From positions 1-57,180 of the forward strand of contig JAURHM010000013.1 of the NCBI GenBank assembly GCA_030833315.1: a stretch of 57,180 nucleotides of DNA, in the 5' to 3' direction. Positions 24,895 to 33,826 of the stretch are shown piece after piece (position 1 is the stretch's first letter; each line of letters starts with the position of its first letter). Under the pieces are notes generated by a model that saw only the letters and a program-made list of their open reading frames with translations, had not been told where the DNA came from and made no database searches. Position numbers and translations under genes: made by a program. This stretch comes from Burkholderiales bacterium. GTDB lineage: Bacteria > Pseudomonadota > Gammaproteobacteria > Burkholderiales > SG8-41.

Positions 24895-24924
24895 TTGCGC
24901 CTGCGGATTCTCCTTTGCCATAAT
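24895..24924 (+). promoter_or_regulatory. Candidate promoter of moaA-fdhD-mobA
   Basis: A -35-like TTGCGC (24895-24900), an 18-base spacer, and a -10 CATAAT (24919-24924), located 24 bases before the moaA start. It is a fair sigma-70 match in the only intergenic region that could drive this operon. Confidence 0.45.
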
Positions 24925-24947
24925 CACTTCCCCTCACGGCAACCGTC

Positions 24948-25982
24948 ATGACACCTCCGATTCCAGACGCCAGCAGCGCCAACACCCGCGACCGCCTCGG
25001 CCGGCCGTTGCGCGATTTGCGCATCTCGGTCACCGACCGCTGCAACTTCCGCTGCGTCTACTGCATGCCGAAAGAGAAGTTCGGCAGCGACCACCAGTTT
25101 CTGGAACGCTCTGCCCTGCTGTCGTTTGAAGAAATCTCGCGCCTGGCACGCCTCTTCAAATCCCACGGCGTTGAAAAAATCCGCCTCACCGGCGGCGAAC
25201 CGCTGGTACGCCGCAACGTGGAGCAACTGGTCAAACTGCTCGCCGCCATTCCCGGCATGGACCTGACGCTGACCACCAACGGCTCACTGCTGGCGAAAAA
25301 AGCACAGGCACTGCGCGACGCCGGCCTGAAACGCATCACCGTCAGCCTCGACTCGATGGACGACACCGTGTTCAAGGCGATGAACGATGTCGACTTCCCG
25401 GTGGCAAAAGTGATAGAAGGCATCGACGTCGCTGCCGCCGCCGGATTCGATCCGGTCAAAATCAATATGGTCGTCAAGCGCGGCCTCAACGAAGACAGCA
25501 TCCTGCCGATGGCGCGCTTTTTCCGCGAACGCGGCCACATCCTGCGCTTCATCGAATTCATGGATGTCGGCGCCACCAACGGCTGGCGACTGGACGACGT
25601 GATCAGCGCCCGCGAAATCGTCGACATCATCTCGCGCGAAATGCCGCTGGAACCCGCCGACCCCAACTACACCGGCGAAGTCGCCGAACGCTGGCGCTAC
25701 AAAGACGGATCCGGCGAGATCGGCGTCATCGCCTCTGTCACCCAGGCCTTCTGCCGCGACTGCACCCGTGCGCGCATCTCCACCGAAGGTCAGCTCTATA
25801 CTTGCCTGTTCGCCACCAGCGGCCACGATCTGCGCGCGTTGATTCGTGGCGGCGCCAGCGATGAAGAACTCTCTGCCGCCATCGGCAAAGTCTGGACCAC
25901 CCGTGCAGACCGTTACTCGGAAATCCGCGGTGAACACACCATCCCGCTGAAAAAAATCGAGATGTCGTACATCGGCGGGTAA
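24948..25982 (+). CDS. moaA: GTP 3',8-cyclase MoaA (radical SAM)
   Basis: A 344-residue enzyme catalysing the first step of molybdopterin synthesis: rearrangement of GTP to 3',8-cyclo-GTP with MoaC. The radical-SAM cluster ligands are Cys32, Cys36 and Cys39 in [24 protein letters not shown] supplies the SAM-binding Gly-rich strand. The second cluster lies near the C-terminus ([21 protein letters not shown]). It ends in the conserved Gly-Gly (SYIGG), needed for activity. moaC is absent from the window and must be elsewhere. It heads an operon with fdhD and mobA. Confidence 0.96.
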   Translation: MTPPIPDASSANTRDRLGRPLRDLRISVTDRCNFRCVYCMPKEKFGSDHQFLERSALLSFEEISRLARLFKSHGVEKIRLTGGEPLVRRNVEQLVKLLAAIPGMDLTLTTNGSLLAKKAQALRDAGLKRITVSLDSMDDTVFKAMNDVDFPVAKVIEGIDVAAAAGFDPVKINMVVKRGLNEDSILPMARFFRERGHILRFIEFMDVGATNGWRLDDVISAREIVDIISREMPLEPADPNYTGEVAERWRYKDGSGEIGVIASVTQAFCRDCTRARISTEGQLYTCLFATSGHDLRALIRGGASDEELSAAIGKVWTTRADRYSEIRGEHTIPLKKIEMSYIGG

Positions 25983-25997
25983 GCCGGCTGATTGATC

Positions 25998-26837
25998 ATG
26001 CCAAAACCGGAAATCACCCGCGCCACACGCCCGCTCACCGTCGAAGTCGACGCGCTGAACGAACTCGGCGAGTCCGTCCCCACCCCCATCGCCGGCGAAC
26101 ATCCGCTGACGATCTATATCGACAAGCGTGAAATCGTCACGCTGATGACGCTGGGCCAGAACCCCGAAGCACTGGTGCTCGGCTATCTTCGCAACCAGCG
26201 CCTGATGAAATCCATCGATGACATCAAAGCGGTGCAGGTCGATTGGGAAACCGACTCCGCCGCCGTCACCACGCGCAAGGCCGTCAAAGACCTCGACAAG
26301 AAGATGAGCAAACGCACCGTCACCACCGGCTGCGGCCAGGGCACGGTGTTCGGCGACCTGATGGAAGAGATCGACAGCATCCAGCTGCGCAGCGACGTGC
26401 GCCTGTCCGAAGCTGGCCTGCACAGCCTGCTCGACGCTGTGCGCCGCCATGAAACGATTTACAAGAGCGCCGGTGCGGTTCATGGCTGCGCCCTCGCTGC
26501 GGTCGATAACGACCGCAGCGAGATCCTGCACTTCGTCGAAGACGTCGGCCGCCACAATGCCGTCGACGCGATTGCCGGCCTGATGTGGCTCAATGACATC
26601 GACGGCTCGGACAAGGTGTTCTACACCACCGGCCGGCTGACTTCCGAAATGGTGATCAAGGCCGCGCAGATGCGCATCCCCTTCCTCGTCTCCCGGTCAG
26701 GACTGACGCAGATGGGCCACGACGTCGCGCAACGCACCGGCATCACCATGCTCGGCCGAGCGATCAACAAACACTATCTGCTGTTCACCGGCCGCGAACG
26801 TTTCGTGAAGCCCATCAGCCGCACGATGGTCGCCTGA
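25998..26837 (+). CDS. fdhD: Formate dehydrogenase accessory sulfurtransferase FdhD
   Basis: A 279-residue FdhD from ATG 25998; a TTG six bases upstream is also possible. FdhD passes sulfur from IscS to the bis-MGD cofactor, which is essential for FDH activity. Typical parts are HPLTIYIDKREIVTLMTLGQNPEALVLGYL, VHGCALAAVDNDRSEILHFVEDVGRHNAVDAIAG, and FYTTGRLTSEMVIKAAQMRIPFLVSRSG. The functional loop, CGVCG-like (two Cys) in Escherichia coli, is TTGCGQGTV here, leaving only one Cys. The gene sits between moaA and mobA and divergent from the FDH accessory genes, as expected for the job. Confidence 0.93.
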   Translation: MPKPEITRATRPLTVEVDALNELGESVPTPIAGEHPLTIYIDKREIVTLMTLGQNPEALVLGYLRNQRLMKSIDDIKAVQVDWETDSAAVTTRKAVKDLDKKMSKRTVTTGCGQGTVFGDLMEEIDSIQLRSDVRLSEAGLHSLLDAVRRHETIYKSAGAVHGCALAAVDNDRSEILHFVEDVGRHNAVDAIAGLMWLNDIDGSDKVFYTTGRLTSEMVIKAAQMRIPFLVSRSGLTQMGHDVAQRTGITMLGRAINKHYLLFTGRERFVKPISRTMVA

Positions 26838-26838
26838 A

Positions 26839-27429
26839 ATGGTCGGTAGCAAAGACAAGATCACCGGCATCCTCCTCGCCGGCGGCCAAGGCCGGCGCAT
26901 GGGCAGCGTCGACAAGGGCCTGCAGTTGCTGCGCGGCAAATCAATGGCGCAGCACGTCATCGATCGCTTCGCCCCGCAGGTCGATGAACTGCTGATCAAC
27001 GCCAACCAGAATATTGAACAATATCAAGGACTTGGATATCGCGTCATTCCCGACGCGATCGGCGGTTTTGTCGGCCCGCTGGCGGGCCTCCACCGCGGCC
27101 TGAGTGAAGCCGCACATCCACTGGTGGTCACCGCACCCTGCGACTCCCCCTTTCTGCCGCTGGATCTGGTGGTGAAGCTGCATGCCGCGCTGGAACAGCA
27201 AAACGCCGAACTAGCGGTGGCCCGCACCGGCGATCAGCCGCATCCGGTGTTTTGTTTATGCAGAAAGTCGGTGCTGCCCAGCCTCACCGCATTTCTGGAA
27301 AGCGGCGGACGCAAGATCGACTGGTGGTATGCGCAACTGAAAGTCGCGGATGTCGATTTTGTCGACGAGGCGGCGTTTCGGAATATCAATACGCAGGAAG
27401 AACTGGCAGCCAATGCCAAAGAACAATAG
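26839..27429 (+). CDS. mobA: Molybdenum cofactor guanylyltransferase MobA
   Basis: A 196-residue nucleotidyltransferase that attaches GMP to Mo-molybdopterin to make the MGD cofactor of DMSO-reductase-family enzymes. The nucleotide-binding opening is GILLAGGQGRRMGSVDKGLQLL at residues 9-30. INANQNIEQY, IPDAIGGFVGPLAGLHRGL and TAPCDSPFLP follow, the last with the metal-binding Asp. It begins one base after the fdhD stop. Its adaptor mobB is in the mod/moa operon. Confidence 0.95.
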   Translation: MVGSKDKITGILLAGGQGRRMGSVDKGLQLLRGKSMAQHVIDRFAPQVDELLINANQNIEQYQGLGYRVIPDAIGGFVGPLAGLHRGLSEAAHPLVVTAPCDSPFLPLDLVVKLHAALEQQNAELAVARTGDQPHPVFCLCRKSVLPSLTAFLESGGRKIDWWYAQLKVADVDFVDEAAFRNINTQEELAANAKEQ

Positions 27430-27431
27430 CC

Positions 27432-28451
27432 CTAAATTAATGTTCTTGTTGCAACACTCAAAGCACCTCGCACCCCCACCTTCGCATCCATCACTACCTT
27501 CACTGGTATCCCCGACAGTAGCGGCGTAAACGCACCGCGCCCGGTGAAGGCGCGCATGAACGCGCCCTCCTTCAGGCGGCTGATGATTTTCGGTGCAATG
27601 CCGCCGGCGACATACACACCGCCGCGCGCCAGCGATCCCAGCGCCATATTGCCGGCGAAAGCGCCATAGGCCGCAACAAACAGATCGAGGGCGCGCACCG
27701 CCAGCGGATCGAGTTTGTGCAGGCCGTAGTCGGCAATGATTTCCGCGGGATCGACGCCAGGACGTTTGGTCGCCTCCAGCAGTTGCTTGGACGGCAGACC
27801 CAGCCCGCTGTCCTGCAGAAAGCTGAACACGCGCATCAGTCCCGGCCCGGAAATCACCCGCTCCCAGGACACACGACCAAAGTTGCGACGCAGGTAAAGC
27901 AGGAGCTTGTCCTGCAACTCATCGGTGGGCGCAAAGTCGGCGTGCCCGGCTTCGGAAGGGACGACGCGATACTGATCACCGGATTTGACGATCATACCCA
28001 CACCCAGCCCGGTGCCGGCGCCGACGATGATCGACGGGGCATTCTCATCGGCTTCCGCGGCCTGCAGCGTGTCAAAGCTATCGGATGGGAGATGACCCAG
28101 GCCGAGGCCTGCCGCCTGGAAATCATTGATCAGCGAAACATTAGGCAGCTTGAACTGCTCGGCAACGGCCTCGCCTTCGACCTGCCAGCCGAGATTGGTC
28201 AGCACGGCGGTGTTGTCCTTGACCGGGCCGGCTACCGCAAAACAGGCTCCGGCGATGTAATCGCGCAGGGGTTTGAAGCTTGGGCGGTCGAGGAATTGCT
28301 TCAGCAGCGGCGCGAAGTTCTGATAGTCACGGCTGGCGAGGGAGTCTTCGGCGATGATGCGCGGGCCTTCGCTGGTCACTTCTGCGAGAGCGAAGGTGGC
28401 GTGGGTGCCGCCGATGTCGGCGGCGATGATGAATTGTGCTGAGGTCGTCAT
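27432..28451 (-). CDS. glk: Glucokinase
   Basis: A 339-residue bacterial-type glucokinase. The ATP-binding phosphate-1 loop is AADIGGTHATFALAE at residues 10-24; LINDFQAAGLGLG contains the catalytic Asp; GAGTGLGVGMI is the second phosphate loop, and PSEAGHADFAP the glucose-contacting Glu/His region. It phosphorylates intracellular glucose to glucose 6-phosphate. It ends three bases from the mobA stop, convergent with it. mtfA lies immediately upstream on the same strand, 69 bases away. Confidence 0.94.
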   Translation of the reverse strand: MTTSAQFIIAADIGGTHATFALAEVTSEGPRIIAEDSLASRDYQNFAPLLKQFLDRPSFKPLRDYIAGACFAVAGPVKDNTAVLTNLGWQVEGEAVAEQFKLPNVSLINDFQAAGLGLGHLPSDSFDTLQAAEADENAPSIIVGAGTGLGVGMIVKSGDQYRVVPSEAGHADFAPTDELQDKLLLYLRRNFGRVSWERVISGPGLMRVFSFLQDSGLGLPSKQLLEATKRPGVDPAEIIADYGLHKLDPLAVRALDLFVAAYGAFAGNMALGSLARGGVYVAGGIAPKIISRLKEGAFMRAFTGRGAFTPLLSGIPVKVVMDAKVGVRGALSVATRTLI

Positions 28452-28520
28452 TCGTTGATGTTGTTGTTTGATCGAATTTTCTGTGACAGGAGCTACAGAA
28501 TTATGCCGCGCCGCGGGAAA

Positions 28521-29294
28521 TTACGCCGCTGCGGGCAGACGGGACAGCGGGTCCTGCCGGTAAAACGCTGAGAGCTGCGCGTAAACCGCAGGGTATTCAT
28601 GGCGCAGCGCATCGGGGCGCTCGAAAAACAGTTCGCTGAGCACGGCAAAGAATTCGGCGGGGTCTTCAGCGGCGTATTCGTCGATCAGCGTGTCTTCACG
28701 GGCCTCCAGCCGCCGCTCTAAATCCGCAAACGCCTCGGTGAAGGTCCGTGTCCATGTCTCGCGGTCCATGCCGGCGTGCAGCGGCGGGAAGCCGTCGGCG
28801 GCACCGTTGAGCATGTCGATCTTGTGGGCGAATTCGTGCATCACCACGTTGTAGCCGTCGCCGCCGTCAGCAGCTTCTGCATCGACCCAGGACAGGATCA
28901 CCGGCCCCTGCTCCCAGGCCTCCCCCGATAACGGCGCGCGCACACGATGCACGACGCCGTCCTCGTCGGTGTATTCATGGTCAACAATGAATTCGTCGGG
29001 GTAGACGATCACTTCGACCCAGTCGCGGTAGTAGTCGAGGTCGAGGTTCAGCACCAGCAGGCAGGCCTGCACGGCGATCACCAGTTCGATATCGCGGGTG
29101 ATGGTTAAACCACCCGCGCCCTGCAGGGATTTTTCGTTGAGGAAGGCGGCGACGAGGTCGCGCAGGCGGGACTGCTCGTCCGCGCTCAGAACCCGCAAAA
29201 AGGAAAAGCGCCTGATGACGGCGGACCATTCTTCCGCAGTCACCGGGCTGCGCTGCGCCGCACGGCTGCGACGCCATCGGGCGAACCAACCCAT
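28521..29294 (-). CDS. mtfA: MtfA-family zinc peptidase (M90)
   Basis: A 257-residue protein with the zinc motif HEFAHKID (HExxH) near residue 155, and EYAAEDPAEFFAVLSELFFERPDALR downstream supplying the third ligand Glu. The opening RRFSFLRVLSADEQSRLRDLVAAFL is typical. In Escherichia coli MtfA binds the glucose repressor Mlc and also has aminopeptidase activity, so adjacency to glk on the same strand is notable; Mlc is not seen here. The rmuC gene ends eight bases upstream of its start. Confidence 0.9.
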   Translation of the reverse strand: MGWFARWRRSRAAQRSPVTAEEWSAVIRRFSFLRVLSADEQSRLRDLVAAFLNEKSLQGAGGLTITRDIELVIAVQACLLVLNLDLDYYRDWVEVIVYPDEFIVDHEYTDEDGVVHRVRAPLSGEAWEQGPVILSWVDAEAADGGDGYNVVMHEFAHKIDMLNGAADGFPPLHAGMDRETWTRTFTEAFADLERRLEAREDTLIDEYAAEDPAEFFAVLSELFFERPDALRHEYPAVYAQLSAFYRQDPLSRLPAAA

Positions 29295-29302
29295 GGGATC
29301 GC

Positions 29303-30574
29303 TCAGCCGCCGTCTCTGAGACGGTCGCTGTGCAACTTCAGGACTTTGGCCTCTTCCGCCTCGTCGTCCAGCTCAACGCCTTCAATCTGGGCGAAACGCT
29401 GCGTGATCTTGCCGCTGGTGACCTGCACCTTCTCCACATCGTCATAAGCCTGACGGATGTGTTTGGCGAGATCCTTCATGCGGTCATCAAAGCGGCCGAA
29501 CTCCACCGACAACCGCGCCAGTGATTCCTTGATCACATGGATCTGCTTGCGCGTCTCGACATCCTTCAGCACCGCGCGTGCGGTGTTGAGCACGGCCATC
29601 AGCGTCGTCGGCGAGACGATCCAAACACGTTTGGCGCTGGCATATTCGACGGTTTCGGCATGGTGGGCATGAATCTCGGCGAACACCGCCTCGGCCGGGA
29701 CGAACATCACCGCGCCGTCGGAGGTCTCGCCGGGGATAATGTATTTGCGCGAAATGTCGTCGACGTGTTTCTTGATGTCATTGCGAAACTGTTTTTGCGC
29801 CAGCGCGCGGTCGACGTCGTTGACGCCGGGTTCAAACATGCGGTGGTAGTTCTCCAGCGGAAATTTTGAATCGACCGCGACCATGCCGGTCGGCGCCGGC
29901 AGACGCAGCACGCAGTCGGCACGCACACCCGTGGACAACGTGAACTGCATGTCATAGGCATTCGGCGGCAGCACATTGCGCACCAGGCCTTCGAGCTGCA
30001 CTTCGCCAAATGCGCCGCGAGCGCGCTTGTCGCCGAGCAGTTCCTGCAGGCTGACCACGCTGCCGGTCAGGCTTTCGATTTTTTTCTGTGCCTCATCGAT
30101 GGTCGCCAGACGCGTCATCACGTTAAGGAAGGTTTCGTTGGTTTTCTTGAACCCTTCGTCGAGACGTTCATTGACCTTGCCGGCGATTTCACCGAGCCGC
30201 GCATCGATCTTGGCGTTCAGCGATTCGGTGGTGGCCGCCAGGCGTTCCAGCATGGCTTCACGCTGCGTGCCCATTTCCTGGGTCAGCGTCAGGCGCAGCG
30301 CGTGCAGCACATCGCGGGTCTGTTTAAGTTCCTCCGCGGTGGACGTGCGCTGGCGTTCGCTAGAATCGGCCACCTGCACACCCAGCCGGTCGCCCTGTTT
30401 GGTCAGGCCGTCGTGCAGATCGCCGAGCATCGCCCGGTGTTTGTCTTCAAGAGATTGCTGCAACGCTTGCGCGGCGCGTACGGCAGTGCGCCCCTGGGTC
30501 GCCATCACCACCACGACGACAGCCAGAATAACCAATAAAAACAAAAGGATATAAATGATCAGGGATTCACTCAT
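29303..30574 (-). CDS. rmuC: DNA recombination protein RmuC
   Basis: The start at 30574 (MSESLIIYILLFLL) gives 423 residues; a longer frame runs into the permease gene. An N-terminal membrane helix (LIIYILLFLLVILAVVVVVMA) is followed by about 150 residues of coiled coil, then the RmuC nuclease-like domain: GAFGEVQLEGLVRNVLP, APTGMVAVDSKFPLENYHR, and AEAVFAEIHAHHAETVEYASAKRVWIVSPTTLMAVL. RmuC suppresses inverted-repeat recombination in Escherichia coli; the Asp/Lys core (DSKFP) resembles restriction-endonuclease folds. Confidence 0.93.
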   Translation of the reverse strand: MSESLIIYILLFLLVILAVVVVVMATQGRTAVRAAQALQQSLEDKHRAMLGDLHDGLTKQGDRLGVQVADSSERQRTSTAEELKQTRDVLHALRLTLTQEMGTQREAMLERLAATTESLNAKIDARLGEIAGKVNERLDEGFKKTNETFLNVMTRLATIDEAQKKIESLTGSVVSLQELLGDKRARGAFGEVQLEGLVRNVLPPNAYDMQFTLSTGVRADCVLRLPAPTGMVAVDSKFPLENYHRMFEPGVNDVDRALAQKQFRNDIKKHVDDISRKYIIPGETSDGAVMFVPAEAVFAEIHAHHAETVEYASAKRVWIVSPTTLMAVLNTARAVLKDVETRKQIHVIKESLARLSVEFGRFDDRMKDLAKHIRQAYDDVEKVQVTSGKITQRFAQIEGVELDDEAEEAKVLKLHSDRLRDGG

Positions 30575-30650
30575 GAGCCGCTTCCGAAGTTCTGTGCAGT
30601 ATATCGCCGGCGTCGCATCGCCGGAACGCGATTTGCGCCCGGACCTGCGC

Positions 30651-33146
30651 TCAGGACAGCATACGCAACACGCGCAAGGGCGCGATGCGCAGCACATGGC
30701 GGGTGCCGAGGTGGCCGGCGAGCATCACGCCGAGCACGGTGCCGAAGACGCCGATGCCCCACAGCGCAAAGCTGAACTCGTATCCGACGTTAATCACCCG
30801 CTGCGCCAGCGTGTAACCCAGCGCATTCGCCCCCGCCGCCGCAATCAGCCCGGCCAGCGCGCCGATCACCGCAAACTCGGCAAGGTTGGCCCGCGCCAGC
30901 TGGCTGCGGCTGGCGCCCATCGTACGCATGATGGTGGCCTGATACAGGCGCTCGTCCTGCGTGCTGGCAATCGCCGCATACAGCACTACCAGCCCCGCCA
31001 GCAGCGTGAACAGGAACACAAACTGCACCGCACGTGACACCTGGGTGATCATCGTCTGCACCTGCCCCAGCACCTGCGCGACGTCGATCAGCAGGAAGTT
31101 AGGGAACTTTTTGACCAGCCCATTCAGCAGCTCGACATTGCCCGGCGGCAGATAAAAGCTGGTGACATAACTCGCCGGATATTTTTCCAGCAGGCCCGGC
31201 GGCGAGACGACAAAGAAATTGACGTTAAAGGAATCCCAGTCCACCTTGCGCAGGCTGGTGATTTCCGCGGTGAAAGTATTGCCCGCCGCGTCGAAGGTCA
31301 GCTTGTCGCCGATGCCGACGCCGATGGATTTGGCGATGCCGTCCTCCATCGAGAACTGGTCGGTGCGCGGCTTGTTGCCCCACCAGTTGCCGGCGATCAG
31401 CCGGTTGTCCTTCTGCATCTGCATCGCCCATGACAGATTGAACTCACGGTCGACCAGGCGGCGCGCGCGATCGTCGCTGTAATCCTTAGGGGCTACCTGA
31501 CGATCATTGATGCCGATCAGCCGCGCACGCACCATCGGATGCAGTTCGGGCATGACGATGCCGCGACCTTCAAAAAACTTTTTCAGCGCCGGAATCTGGT
31601 CGGGCTGCACATTGACGATAAAGCGGTTTGGCGCATCCGGAGGCAGGCTGCGCTGCCACAGATCCAGCAGCTCGCTGCGGATGATGGTCAGCGTCAACAA
31701 GGCCATCACGCCGATGCCCAGCGCCACCACCTGCAACACGCTGGCCAGCGGACGCCGCCGCAGATTGGCAATACCGAAGCGCCAGGACACCCCGGCCCCG
31801 CCCAGCCGCGACACCAGCGCGATCACGCCCCATGCCGCTGCGCCGGCGACCAGCATCGCGCCGGCGAATCCGGCGAACACCATGCCGCCCAGCCGCAGAT
31901 CACCGGATTTCCAGATGATCAATCCGGCAATGACCACCGCACCCAGGGCATATCCCAGCAGACCCATGCCGCTTGGCGCACCGATGTCCCGGCGCAATAC
32001 GCGCAAGGTCGGCACCTTGGCCAGTGCAATCACCGGCGGCAGCGCAAACCCGAGCAGCAGCGCGAGGCCGGTGACAAAGCCGTGCAGCGCGGGCATCCAT
32101 CCCGGCTCCGGCAATTCAACCGTGACCAGACTGCCGAGCCAAAGGGCCAGGGCATGTTGCGCGATAAAACCGGCAACACAACCGGCCAGACCCGCTGCTG
32201 CACCCAGTACTACAAACTGCTGCAGATACAGCCGCACCAGCCGCGACTGGCTGGCGCCGTGGCAGCGCATGATCGCGCAGGCATCGAGATGGCGTTGCAG
32301 GAAGCGCCGCGCTGCCAATGCAATCGCCACTGCAGCCAGCACCACGCTCAGCAAGGCCGCAAGGCTGAGGAATTTCTCCGAGCGCTCCAGTGCCGAACGA
32401 ATTTCCGGACGCGCATCTTCAATGCTCTCCACGCGCTGGCCAGGCGCCAGTTTCGGCGTCACCCAGCTGCGGTAGTCGGCAATCGCCGCCGGCGCACCCG
32501 CGACCAGCACGCGATAACGCACACGGCTGCCGACCTGGATCAGTCCGGTGGCGGCGATGTCGGCATCATTGAGCATGATGCGTGGACCGGCGTTGATAAA
32601 GCCGATGGCGCTATCGGGTTCCTGGGTAATGATCTGCGCCACCGGCAGCCGGCTCTTGCCGATTTCAATGCTTTCGCCGACCTGCAACTGCAGCCTGGCA
32701 ATCAAGCGCTCATCGACCCACACCGTGCCCGGCTTGGGAATCTCCGTCGCACGACGATCCGACGAGTTCTGCGCGTCGGTAATGCGCAGGTCACCGCGCA
32801 AGGGGTAACCGGCCGTGACCACTTTGACTTCGGCGAGCACGCTCTGGCCGTTGCCGGCAGTCATGCTCGGAAAACGCAGCATCTGCGCCACCTGCAGGCC
32901 GCGGCGCTGCGCCTCGGCGGCAAATGCGACACCCAGCGGACGGTCACCGGAAATCACCAGATCGGCGCCGAGCAATTGATTGGCCTGACGACTCAGCGCC
33001 TGATGCACGCGGTCGGCAAAAAATCCGACCGTGGTGACGCTGGCCACCGCCACCACAACCGCAACAGCCACCAGCGTCAGTTCACCGGCGCGCCAGTCGC
33101 GCGCCAGCAGGCGCAGCGCCAGCGCAGCATCCGCAACCCATTTCAT
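30651..33146 (-). CDS. ybbP: FtsX-family ABC transporter permease (YbbP type)
   Basis: An 831-residue permease with paired FtsX domains. The first membrane span (LTLVAVAVVVAVASVTTVGFFAD) precedes a large periplasmic region (HQALSRQANQLLGADLVISGDRP, MacB-like). Further spans occur near residues 260-450, and the last three lie in the final 150 residues (VQFVFLFTLLAGLVVLYAAIAST, RANLAEFAVIGALAGLIAAAGANALGY). It is coupled to YbbA by an ATGA overlap. YbbAP is thought to extrude hydrophobic compounds or lipids; with TesA divergent next to it, the classic ybbA/tesA neighbourhood is conserved. Function is not proven. Confidence 0.9.
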   Translation of the reverse strand: MKWVADAALALRLLARDWRAGELTLVAVAVVVAVASVTTVGFFADRVHQALSRQANQLLGADLVISGDRPLGVAFAAEAQRRGLQVAQMLRFPSMTAGNGQSVLAEVKVVTAGYPLRGDLRITDAQNSSDRRATEIPKPGTVWVDERLIARLQLQVGESIEIGKSRLPVAQIITQEPDSAIGFINAGPRIMLNDADIAATGLIQVGSRVRYRVLVAGAPAAIADYRSWVTPKLAPGQRVESIEDARPEIRSALERSEKFLSLAALLSVVLAAVAIALAARRFLQRHLDACAIMRCHGASQSRLVRLYLQQFVVLGAAAGLAGCVAGFIAQHALALWLGSLVTVELPEPGWMPALHGFVTGLALLLGFALPPVIALAKVPTLRVLRRDIGAPSGMGLLGYALGAVVIAGLIIWKSGDLRLGGMVFAGFAGAMLVAGAAAWGVIALVSRLGGAGVSWRFGIANLRRRPLASVLQVVALGIGVMALLTLTIIRSELLDLWQRSLPPDAPNRFIVNVQPDQIPALKKFFEGRGIVMPELHPMVRARLIGINDRQVAPKDYSDDRARRLVDREFNLSWAMQMQKDNRLIAGNWWGNKPRTDQFSMEDGIAKSIGVGIGDKLTFDAAGNTFTAEITSLRKVDWDSFNVNFFVVSPPGLLEKYPASYVTSFYLPPGNVELLNGLVKKFPNFLLIDVAQVLGQVQTMITQVSRAVQFVFLFTLLAGLVVLYAAIASTQDERLYQATIMRTMGASRSQLARANLAEFAVIGALAGLIAAAGANALGYTLAQRVINVGYEFSFALWGIGVFGTVLGVMLAGHLGTRHVLRIAPLRVLRMLS

Positions 33147-33826
33147 GACTGCAGTTCGCCGGCCGCCAGACGCAAGGCGCGGCCGCAGCGCCGCGACAGT
33201 TCAAGGTCATGCGTGACCAGCACCAGCGTCGTGCCGCGCTCACGGTTGAGTTCAAACATCAGATCGATGATCGCCGCACCGGTTGCTGCATCGAGATTGC
33301 CGGTAGGCTCATCGGCCAGCAACAAGGCCGGGCGTGTCGCAAACGCGCGCGCAATCGCGACACGTTGCTGCTCGCCACCGGAGAGCTGTTTGGGATAGTG
33401 TGTCAGCCGGCAGCCGAGGCCGACACGTTCGAGCAAAGCCTTGGCCGAGACGGCGGCGCCGGACTCCCCTGCCAGTTCCAGCGGCAGCATGACGTTTTCC
33501 AGCGCGGTCATCGCCGGCAGCAGGTTGAAGGACTGGAAGACAAAACCCAGCAGGCGCGCGCGCAAGGCGGCGCGGCCGTCTTCGTCCAGCGCAAACAGTT
33601 CTTCGCCGCTGATGCTGACGCTGCCCGAGGTCGGCGTATCGAGACCCGCGAGCAATCCCAGCAGGGTCGATTTACCCGAGCCGGAGGCGCCGACCACGGC
33701 CACGGCTTCGCCGGCATTCACGCTGAAACTCACATCACGCAGGATGGTCAATGTCGAATCGCCGGTGGTAACCTGCTTGCCCAGCTGCGCTACGCGTACG
33801 ATCGGTTTCGGAGATTCTTCAGTCAT
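33143..33826 (-). CDS. ybbA: ABC transporter ATP-binding protein (YbbA type)
   Basis: A 227-residue ATPase of the LolD/MacB group. The start at 33826 (MTEESPKP) shares two bases with the divergent tesA start codon. Walker A GASGSGKST, Q-loop QSFNLLPAMTALENVMLPLEL, signature LSGGEQQR, Walker B LLLADEPTGNLD and switch His VTHD are all intact. The LLGFVFQSFNLLPAMTALENV segment is typical of FtsX-permease partners. It pairs with the 831-residue permease that starts within its stop. Confidence 0.92.
   Translation of the reverse strand: MTEESPKPIVRVAQLGKQVTTGDSTLTILRDVSFSVNAGEAVAVVGASGSGKSTLLGLLAGLDTPTSGSVSISGEELFALDEDGRAALRARLLGFVFQSFNLLPAMTALENVMLPLELAGESGAAVSAKALLERVGLGCRLTHYPKQLSGGEQQRVAIARAFATRPALLLADEPTGNLDAATGAAIIDLMFELNRERGTTLVLVTHDLELSRRCGRALRLAAGELQS

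Noticed and set aside
31539-33398. Long plus-strand open frame (about 619 codons)
   Set aside because: It is antisense to ybbP/ybbA, has no family features, and is His/Arg/Gln-rich as expected for the opposite strand of a GC-rich gene.
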